64,000 nucleotides of DNA from positions 868,001-932,000 of the forward strand of contig NZ_JACOPW010000002.1 in NCBI RefSeq assembly GCF_015461845.1. The letters are read 5' to 3'. Under the pieces are notes generated by a model. The model had not been told where the DNA came from and did no database searches. It was given only the letters and a program-made list of their open reading frames with translations. Each line of letters starts with the position of its first letter. The stretch's first letter is position 1. Origin of the DNA: Pseudomonas mucoides (GTDB taxonomy: Bacteria; Pseudomonadota; Gammaproteobacteria; Pseudomonadales; Pseudomonadaceae). The position numbers were made by a program, and so were the translations under genes. Shown here in pieces: positions 58,443 through 64,000 of this stretch.

Positions 58443-58904
58443 ATGGAACCCAACATCGCACACCTGTCCAGCTTTCACGTGGCGGGTCTGACCGTACGTA
58501 CGAACAACCGCGATGAATCAACGCAGGACCGCGCAAAAATCCCTGGTTTGTGGAATCGCTTTTTTTCCGACAATGTTGCCGAGAAGATCCCGCAACGGTT
58601 GACCGAGGCGCCGATTGTCGGCGTGTATTCGGACTACGATTCTGATGCGAGCGGTGCTTACGACGTGACGGCGGGTGTCTCGGTCAGTACGCCGAACCGC
58701 GACTTCGATAACGTCGGGATTCAGGCAGGCAAGTACATGGTCTTCGAGGCCCGCGGCGCCATGCCGGCTGCCGTTATCCAGGCCTGGGGGACTATTTGGG
58801 CCTACTTTGAAGCGCATCCACAGGTGCAACGCTGTTATGCCACGGACTTTGAATCGTATGGCGGTCCAGACGAAGTTCAGATTCATATCGGCATCGTGTC
58901 GTAG
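58443..58904 (+). CDS. GyrI-like/effector-binding domain protein
   Basis: A 153-aa protein with the SOUL/GyrI-like ('AraC effector-binding') fold pattern: 'FHVAGLTVRTNN', 'IPGLWNRFFSD', 'VGVYSDYDSDASGAYDVTAGVSVS', 'GKYMVFEARGAMPAAVIQAWGTIWAYFEAHP' and 'DFESYGGPDEVQIHIGIV'. Such domains bind small hydrophobic compounds; as stand-alone proteins some act as drug-binding or gyrase-protecting factors. A GTG at 58428 could be the start; I use the ATG at 58443. Confidence 0.82.
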   Translation: MEPNIAHLSSFHVAGLTVRTNNRDESTQDRAKIPGLWNRFFSDNVAEKIPQRLTEAPIVGVYSDYDSDASGAYDVTAGVSVSTPNRDFDNVGIQAGKYMVFEARGAMPAAVIQAWGTIWAYFEAHPQVQRCYATDFESYGGPDEVQIHIGIVS

Positions 58905-59006
58905 GCGTTCCGAAAAACTTTTTCATTTCGACAACACGTTTTTCACGAAACGCTTACAGAACAGAGCGCAGATTGAACTGACAAATGGATTTGACCCCAA
59001 ACAGAG

Positions 59007-59028
59007 AGCCCGCCGAAGCGGGCTTTTT
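59007..59028 (+). terminator. Terminator after the GyrI-like gene
   Basis: AGCCCGC (59007-59013), a four-base loop CGAA, and GCGGGCT (59018-59024) followed by TTTT. It lies 103 bp after the GyrI-like stop codon and 20 bp before the 3' end of the convergent GFA gene, so it could serve both. Confidence 0.8.
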
Positions 59029-59047
59029 GTCGTTTATCGCCTCAACC

Positions 59048-59440
59048 CTACTCCTCCGCGCGCCCCGTGCCTTCCCGATCGTGTTCATAGTGTCTGGTGA
59101 GCGGGAACGCCGGCAACCAGGACTCGCGACGCACGATCCAGCTTTCGTAAGTGGGCTTCAGTTGGTCAGGGGCATCCAACGACCCCAGGTTCACTTCGAT
59201 TTCATCGCCCGAGCGGGCAAAAACCGACGAACCGCAACGCGGACAGAAAAACCGCCCGGCGTAATCGCCGGTCTCGCCCTCGATCGTCACTGCCTCCTGA
59301 GGGAATATCGCCGAGGCGTGGAACAGCGCCCCATGGTGCTTGCGGCAATCGAGACAGTGGCAAAGGCCGACCCGGTAAGGACGGCCCGAGGCCACAATCC
59401 TGACATTGCCGCACAGACAGCCGCCCGTGAATCGATCCAT
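59048..59440 (-). CDS. GFA-family zinc protein (glutathione-dependent formaldehyde-activating-like)
   Basis: A 130-aa protein with the CENP-V/GFA zinc-binding cysteines: 'GGCLCGNVRI', 'CHCLDCRKHHGALFHAS' and 'RFFCPRCGSSVFAR'. The family includes S-hydroxymethylglutathione synthase, but most members have no verified activity. It is convergent with the GyrI-like gene and shares a terminator region. Confidence 0.85.
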   Translation of the reverse strand: MDRFTGGCLCGNVRIVASGRPYRVGLCHCLDCRKHHGALFHASAIFPQEAVTIEGETGDYAGRFFCPRCGSSVFARSGDEIEVNLGSLDAPDQLKPTYESWIVRRESWLPAFPLTRHYEHDREGTGRAEE

Positions 59441-59541
59441 GCTGTACCTCCTCTGGAATCACGCATTCGCAAGGTGATTAAGAAGATAGCAGCACGGGGC
59501 GCACGCCATTCTTTCACTCACGTGGTTGTTCAATTTCAGAC

Positions 59542-59578
59542 AAAAAAAAACCCCGTCACCGAAAATGCGGTGCGGGGC
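59542..59578 (-). terminator. Terminator of the lipoprotein gene at 59641
   Basis: CCCCGTCACCG and CGGTGCGGGG (59551-59561 and 59568-59577) form a hairpin with a bulge. On the minus strand it is followed by nine T. It lies about 60 bp beyond the stop codon. Confidence 0.8.
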
Positions 59579-59640
59579 AAGAAAATTGGTTGGTTGCGGC
59601 CAACCAAAGGAGCTCTGTAAAAAACGCGTTCAATCCGAGG

Positions 59641-59982
59641 TCAAATGCAATCCTGTGCGGCGCGTTCAAAACTCGACGGCAAGAAGCTTGAGGCCAGCAG
59701 ATGTCGCTCGTAGATGAACACCTTGCCGCCGTCCCCGGACTTGTAGGCTTCCAGCACGTTGTCCGTGGAGACTTTGCTCGGCACCACGATCCGGTAGCTG
59801 CGCGAGGTCTGCGAAACGGTCGGGCTCAACGCACTGCCCTGCAATTTCGGGACGACGCAGTCGGCGTATTGGGCCGGGGTCTTGCGGGTCTGCAAGGTCA
59901 GGGTCGGGTCGTTCGGCGCGGAGGCACAACCGGCGAGCAACACTGAGGCAACTGCCGTGGCAGCTACGAATAAAGGACGCAT
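59641..59982 (-). CDS. Small lipoprotein
   Basis: A 113-aa protein with a clean lipobox 'VLLAGCASAP' (Cys19). The mature part ('TPAQYADCVVPKLQGSALSPTVSQTSRSYRIVVPSKVSTDNVLEAYKSGDGGKVFIYERHLLASS') has a pattern common in short Pseudomonas lipoproteins. Two further Cys (in 'YADCVV' and the C-terminal 'QDCI') probably pair. On the minus strand AAGAGA lies before the ATG. The function is unknown. Confidence 0.75.
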   Translation of the reverse strand: MRPLFVAATAVASVLLAGCASAPNDPTLTLQTRKTPAQYADCVVPKLQGSALSPTVSQTSRSYRIVVPSKVSTDNVLEAYKSGDGGKVFIYERHLLASSFLPSSFERAAQDCI

Positions 59983-60136
59983 CGGTCTCTTCCTGAAAAC
60001 AAAATGTTCGGTTCATCACGCGTTTTTTTTCAGCCGCGTGTTCGATGGGGGCGATTTTCCGACTATTGTCGACAAAGAAGAACTTGTGTTTGGTAATGGT
60101 CACTATTACGTCTAGCAATAGTTGCGCGCCACGCCG

Positions 60137-60424
60137 ATGGATGCACACTCAAACACCCCCCACAAAAAGATTGATGAGGATCACGCCTTGAGAACCTTTG
60201 ACCTGATCCGCGATGCGGTTTTGCCGGATTTTCGTGACCGGGTGGCCGAGTACCTGGTCCAGTACGAAACCGTGCTGATGAGCAAAAACCCGCCCGAGCC
60301 GGAGCTCTCGCGAGCCACGGCCAATCAGTTGCGCGGTTATTTGCGTGGGTTGAACACCACGCGGGTGCTGGGCATGGCGGAATGGGAGGAGCTGGATCGG
60401 CGGGTGGTGAATACGTGGCTTTAG
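60137..60424 (+). CDS. Hypothetical small helical protein
   Basis: A 95-aa cytoplasmic protein, mostly helical and charged: 'TFDLIRDAVLPDFRDRVAEYLVQYETVLMSKNPPEPELSRATANQLRGYLRGLNTTRVLGMAEWEELDRRVVNTWL'. It has no motif I recognise. The start is uncertain: the ATG at 60137 has only weak ribosome-binding sequence. It is convergent with the nuclease gene. Confidence 0.6.
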   Translation: MDAHSNTPHKKIDEDHALRTFDLIRDAVLPDFRDRVAEYLVQYETVLMSKNPPEPELSRATANQLRGYLRGLNTTRVLGMAEWEELDRRVVNTWL

Positions 60425-60447
60425 CGCTGGACAAATGACCGGCTCGA

Positions 60448-61320
60448 TCAACTGCGCCCGACGGAACCTGTGACCGGTAAATTACCCAGCAACTTGAGCC
60501 CCGTGGTTTTCACGAACGTCTCGTAATCCATCGGCCTCTCGATACGGGTTTCTGCGTTGGGCAGCACGTACGCCCAGGCGCGCTTCGACGAGGCGTCGTA
60601 AACCAGCTTGAACAGGCGCGTCGGCACCCAGACCTTGTTGTCGCCAATGGTGCTATGGCCCGAATCAAAGATCGGGCCGGTAAAGACAAAGACGTTGCCA
60701 TCGGCGCGCTTGGCAAACTTCCTGACATCCGACTCGACCTTGCTCCAGATCTTGCGATTGTTGGTCGGGTCCTGCGGCACCATGTTCGACAACGCAAAGG
60801 ATTGGGCCATGGCATTGGGGTTCGGCGCATCGGCGGCCGGGGATTGATGACCACGGTCCACAGCCGGGTGTTGGCTGCGGTAGTCACTCAACTCTGCCCG
60901 CCCACTCTTGGGAATGCGTGGATCCGGGTAGAACTGGTTGGTGCGCTCCTCCCCTTTGGCGTCCTGTAGCTGGGCGGCATTCAGTCGCTCAACCACCACC
61001 AATGGCGTCTTGCTGGTTTGCGAGTACAGCACCGCGAAGTTATCGGAGCACAACGCCAACGGGTTCATGGTGGCCGGCACCGTGGCGATGTTGATCGGCC
61101 GGGCTGCCGGAAACAGATCGGCGCAGCCGTCGAACGAGGCCTGTTTCTGTTTGTTTGAATAAAGGTCCAGCGCCGCGCCCTGGCTGATCGAACCCGAGCG
61201 GGACACTTGTTCCTGATGCTGAGTGGGCGGCTTGAGGAGATCCAGCAGGCTGCGGGCTTGCGCCCCGGTCGAGAGCAAAACAAGGGCCGACAGCCCAACT
61301 GCAATTTTGCGTAGGTACAT
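60448..61320 (-). CDS. Secreted DNA/RNA non-specific endonuclease
   Basis: A 290-aa protein with a signal peptide ('IAVGLSALVLLSTGAQA'), a linker, and an NUC1-family domain. The catalytic signature is 'DRGHQSP' (His158), followed by 'FALSNMVPQDPTNNRKIWSKVE', which holds the metal-binding Asn and the usual Trp. It should cut DNA and RNA outside the cytoplasm, for nutrition or defence. No immunity or inhibitor gene lies beside it, which is normal for exported nucleases of this class. Confidence 0.88.
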   Translation of the reverse strand: MYLRKIAVGLSALVLLSTGAQARSLLDLLKPPTQHQEQVSRSGSISQGAALDLYSNKQKQASFDGCADLFPAARPINIATVPATMNPLALCSDNFAVLYSQTSKTPLVVVERLNAAQLQDAKGEERTNQFYPDPRIPKSGRAELSDYRSQHPAVDRGHQSPAADAPNPNAMAQSFALSNMVPQDPTNNRKIWSKVESDVRKFAKRADGNVFVFTGPIFDSGHSTIGDNKVWVPTRLFKLVYDASSKRAWAYVLPNAETRIERPMDYETFVKTTGLKLLGNLPVTGSVGRS

Positions 61321-61672
61321 GCGTTAGATCTTCAATTTGGATGGATGGAAAAACGTACGGCGAGTCCCGTTTCACGGAACCTGGTGAAGGCGATGGCGGA
61401 TTATGTTGCGGTGAGCATGCTTTCACAGTCCTTGATCAAAGTAACGATGACGGTCGTGCGGGATTTATTGACCCTCACAATGCCCGTTAGTGCTGAGCAG
61501 CGTTTACATTAATCACAACGGAAGCAGCCGGTCCTGAAAAACGCTTTTCATGACGAGCTACGAGGAAAGAGATGCTCTGCGACGGCGATCCCACCGAGGG
61601 TACTGCACCGTCTAATCTGTGTAGAGCACGATCACAAATACGCCTCTAGCCTTTTGATTGAGGGGAAACAGG
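61321..61672. other. 352-bp divergent spacer without a gene
   Basis: It holds the promoters of the nuclease gene (minus) and the small lipoprotein gene (plus). I see no clear operator, repeat or hairpin terminator in it; the short frames crossing it lack ribosome-binding sites. Confidence 0.4.
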
Positions 61673-61975
61673 ATGATCGAAAAAACAGCGCGCCCAGGCT
61701 GCTCATGGCTGCTCCTCCCCTTGCTCGTCCTCAGCCTGGCGCTGACAACAGGATGTTCAAGAAAAGTGCATAGGGATCCCTATGCGCTTTCAAGCTTTGG
61801 CTCAAATTGCTATGCGAAAGCGCTACCCACTACCGGCGAGGGTGGTCTGGCCTGGGGCGACACCTTGAACATGGCGCGCAAGAAATCCATGGACAATTGC
61901 ATACGCTATGCCGGTCGCTCCGGTGGCACGCCGAAGACCTGCCAGGTGGTGGTCGCGGAGTGCAAAAATCAATAG
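61673..61975 (+). CDS. Small lipoprotein
   Basis: A 100-aa protein with a lipobox 'LALTTGCSRK' (Cys near residue 28). The mature part has three further Cys ('SNCYAKAL', 'DNCIRYAG', 'KTCQVVVAECKNQ' gives four in total), so disulphide bonds are likely. AGGGGAAA about seven bases upstream supports the ATG at 61673. It is unrecognised, and convergent with the cupin gene. Confidence 0.72.
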   Translation: MIEKTARPGCSWLLLPLLVLSLALTTGCSRKVHRDPYALSSFGSNCYAKALPTTGEGGLAWGDTLNMARKKSMDNCIRYAGRSGGTPKTCQVVVAECKNQ

Positions 61976-61999
61976 CGGCCCAAGACGGCGGACCAGAGC

Positions 62000-62347
62000 T
62001 TAACCCTGCCGCACAATGTCGACCGAGATCTCCACCGCCGTTACCGTTCCTCTGTTCTCCAGCCAGTGTGTAGTGTTCCTGTCTTCCGGCCAGCCCACTC
62101 CCGGGCCATAGTCCGTGGCAACACCGTTGCGGTGATCGGTGATCGTTCCTTGCAGGATGTAGACGGTGCCGGGTCGGTCTACATGGTTGTGAATCGGCCC
62201 GAAGACGCCTCCAGGCTCGATGGTCACCCTGCGCATTCTGAGTTGGCGCCCTGCCATGCCCTCGATCTCAGGACCCAGGTCAATCGTTGCCAGTAACTGC
62301 ACCGCAACGCCTTTTGTCTCGGGTGCCGCCTGCTCATTACTCATCAC
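62000..62347 (-). CDS. Cupin-domain protein
   Basis: A 115-aa single-cupin protein. The metal-binding motifs are 'GGVFGPIHNHVDRPGTVYILQG', with the two His and the pattern's Gly, and a second part 'GPGVGWPEDRNTTHWLENRG' with the last His. This suits a small dioxygenase, isomerase or sensor; the substrate is unknown. Two ATGs (62347, 62344) are possible. Confidence 0.8.
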   Translation of the reverse strand: MMSNEQAAPETKGVAVQLLATIDLGPEIEGMAGRQLRMRRVTIEPGGVFGPIHNHVDRPGTVYILQGTITDHRNGVATDYGPGVGWPEDRNTTHWLENRGTVTAVEISVDIVRQG

Positions 62348-62589
62348 CTATTCCTCTCTGTACAGACCGGGCCTGACTGTTAGTAAACACCCTTAAAGCG
62401 TGTGTGCACTCGAGAGGCGACAAAGGATCGATCAGCGGTTCAGACGTGTCATGAAATGAAAAGAAGGTGTCGTCGAATGAATGGTCGGCCACAAAAAAAT
62501 ACGCGTAAAACACGTCACTAACCGTAGTGGCGCTGCGCCTCTTTCGCACCTCCAAAACATAATAATAATCCGAAGAAGGATCGCGTTTT

Positions 62590-64000
62590 ATGCGTGTGAA
62601 TTTGCCCGTAACCGAGCATGAAAGACTCTTCCCCGCCGAACAACGGTTGATCTCCACAACCGACCTTGATAGCCGAATCACTTACTGCAATGAAGCGTTT
62701 GTGGCCATCAGCGGTTTCACCCATGACGAATTGATCGGCCAGCCGCATAACCTGGTCCGACACCCTGATATGCCGCCCGGGGTCTTCATTCATATGTGGC
62801 ACACCATCAAGCAAGGCAAACCCTGGATGGGGATTGTGAAAAACCGCGCGAAAAATGGTGATTTCTATTGGGTCAGTACCTACGTCACACCCATCTTTGA
62901 AAACGGACGCATGAGTGGCTACGAATCGGTTCGTTCGGTGCCCACTCGCGACCAGGTCCGCCGGTCCTCGGCACTCTATGCGAGGATGCGGGCCGGCAAG
63001 CCGATCGTTTCGCTGAGTGCACGGATTTTCCGGCCGATGCAACACGGCTGGCCATTATTGATGGCAGGTGTGGTTTCACTTCTGGCTGATCAGTGGCTCC
63101 CAAAAGTGGCAGCCCAAGGGGTTCTGTTGGCGAGCCTGGGTATCGCCTGGTACTTGATCGAGTCCCGACATCGCCGAGCCATCGAGCGCACCCTGGCCGA
63201 GCATCCGAAAGCCTTTTCCGATCCGTTGGTCGCGCTCACCTTCAGCGACAACCACGGCCCCCAGGGTCGGCTGGACATGGCCATGCTCAGTGAGGAAGCA
63301 CGCTTGCAGACAGCCCTGTCCCGACTGGTCGATGCCGGGATCAATGTGAAGGCCAAGGCCGCACAGTCCTCCGAACTCTCGGGTGCGCAAGCGCAGTCAC
63401 TGGATCGCCAGCGCAGTGAAACGGATCAGTCCGCCGCCGCCATTTCGCAGATGGCGGCAACGAACCAGGAAGTGACGCAAAACGTCATGAACACCGCGCA
63501 TGCCGCGTCCGAAGCCGACCAGTTGACTCGCGAAGGCAGTGAGCTGGCCGTGCAAAGCCTGAGCGCCATGCAGGCCATGAACGATGCCGTCAACGAAATC
63601 GGCCAGGCGGTCAACGCATTGGCGATCGAGACGCAAGCCATCGGCAGTGTCGTGGACGTCATTACGTCCATCGCCGAACAGACCAACCTGCTGGCGCTGA
63701 ATGCGGCGATCGAGGCGGCCCGGGCAGGTGAACAAGGGCGCGGCTTTGCCGTGGTGGCCGACGAGGTGCGCTCCCTGGCACAACGCACCCGCACCTCCAC
63801 CGAGCAGATCCACGGCATCATCGCGTCACTGAACATGGGCGCCGATCGCGCCGTCTCAACGGCCAGCCGGGGTGAGCAGATTTCCCGCGACAGCATGCAG
63901 CGTGTCGAGGCGGTACAGTCGGCGCTGGTCGGCATCAGTGAAGCCGTCAGCCGAATCACCGGCATGAGCCAGCAGATGGCGTCGGCATCGGAAGAACAAA
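62590..64000 (+). CDS. Aer-like methyl-accepting chemoreceptor (3' end outside window)
   Basis: The frame is open from the ATG at 62590 (AAGGA upstream) to the window end, so at least 470 residues are encoded. Residues ~20-120 form a PAS domain of the Aer type ('[45 protein letters not shown]', '[17 protein letters not shown]'), then a short hydrophobic region ('[37 protein letters not shown]') and an MCP signalling domain with the hairpin '[38 protein letters not shown]'. PAS-MCP proteins of this kind mediate aerotaxis through FAD. It is cut by the window edge. Confidence 0.92.
   Translation, partial: MRVNLPVTEHERLFPAEQRLISTTDLDSRITYCNEAFVAISGFTHDELIGQPHNLVRHPDMPPGVFIHMWHTIKQGKPWMGIVKNRAKNGDFYWVSTYVTPIFENGRMSGYESVRSVPTRDQVRRSSALYARMRAGKPIVSLSARIFRPMQHGWPLLMAGVVSLLADQWLPKVAAQGVLLASLGIAWYLIESRHRRAIERTLAEHPKAFSDPLVALTFSDNHGPQGRLDMAMLSEEARLQTALSRLVDAGINVKAKAAQSSELSGAQAQSLDRQRSETDQSAAAISQMAATNQEVTQNVMNTAHAASEADQLTREGSELAVQSLSAMQAMNDAVNEIGQAVNALAIETQAIGSVVDVITSIAEQTNLLALNAAIEAARAGEQGRGFAVVADEVRSLAQRTRTSTEQIHGIIASLNMGADRAVSTASRGEQISRDSMQRVEAVQSALVGISEAVSRITGMSQQMASASEEQ

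Overview
The window reads as chromosomal DNA of a Pseudomonas, most likely of the P. fluorescens group. This is inferred from gene content and codon style: a Pseudomonas-type malate:quinone oxidoreductase, a galactose dehydrogenase closely matching my memory of the P. fluorescens enzyme, a DUF1652 protein, Pseudomonas-style REP doublets, and strong G/C preference at third codon positions that opens long antisense frames. I see no rRNA, tRNA, CRISPR array, insertion sequence or prophage. Both ends cut genes: a LysE-type exporter on the left and an Aer-like chemoreceptor on the right.

Layout. 1-5.9 kb: LysE exporter end, a lipoprotein, a small membrane protein, mqo, a GNAT acetyltransferase, and a TetR regulator divergent from a DUF4442 thioesterase, with three evenly spaced palindromes between them. 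6-15 kb: an Old Yellow Enzyme, LysR and MFS transporter, a Gfo/Idh oxidoreductase, DUF3592, a diguanylate cyclase, YceI, an NmrA-type protein and an unknown membrane protein, with intergenic repeats. 15.5-22.5 kb: a two-component pair divergent from an operon of PepSY protein, DUF2271 protein, PepSY-TM/flavodoxin reductase and ApbE, followed by a VIT-family transporter. The DUF2271 protein carries a DxxSGAS motif, so the operon looks like an extracytoplasmic flavin-based electron-transfer system.

22.5-35.5 kb: a 1981-aa RTX protein with an animal-type heme peroxidase domain, a NarL-type kinase and regulator, and a complete type I secretion system (ABC, HlyD, TolC) that presumably exports it. 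35.5-41.8 kb: a decayed phosphoribosyltransferase gene, a MATE pump, several AT-richer orphan genes, MarC, a candidate structured RNA leader before DUF1652, and a 44-aa protein. 41.9-44.8 kb: arsRBCH. 45-47.8 kb: two orphan genes and a Xre/RES toxin-antitoxin pair.

47.8-51 kb is the most unusual part. Two paralogous secreted proteins consist of a signal peptide and 9 or 6 copies of a 13-residue repeat, and a third copy survives only as a relic. Each keeps the same style of terminator; the two intact copies also share a 111-bp upstream block. Ordinary genes (SGNH hydrolase, NTF2-like protein, periplasmic chorismate mutase) lie between them. 51-64 kb: rcnA/rcnR with a C-tract overlapping the rcnR start region, galactose dehydrogenase, a GGDEF-EAL protein, a poly-glycine protein, a CigR/RcnB-like protein, lipoproteins, a GFA protein, a secreted nuclease, a cupin and the chemoreceptor.

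All functional calls come from reading the sequence and remembered family features; no database search was run.
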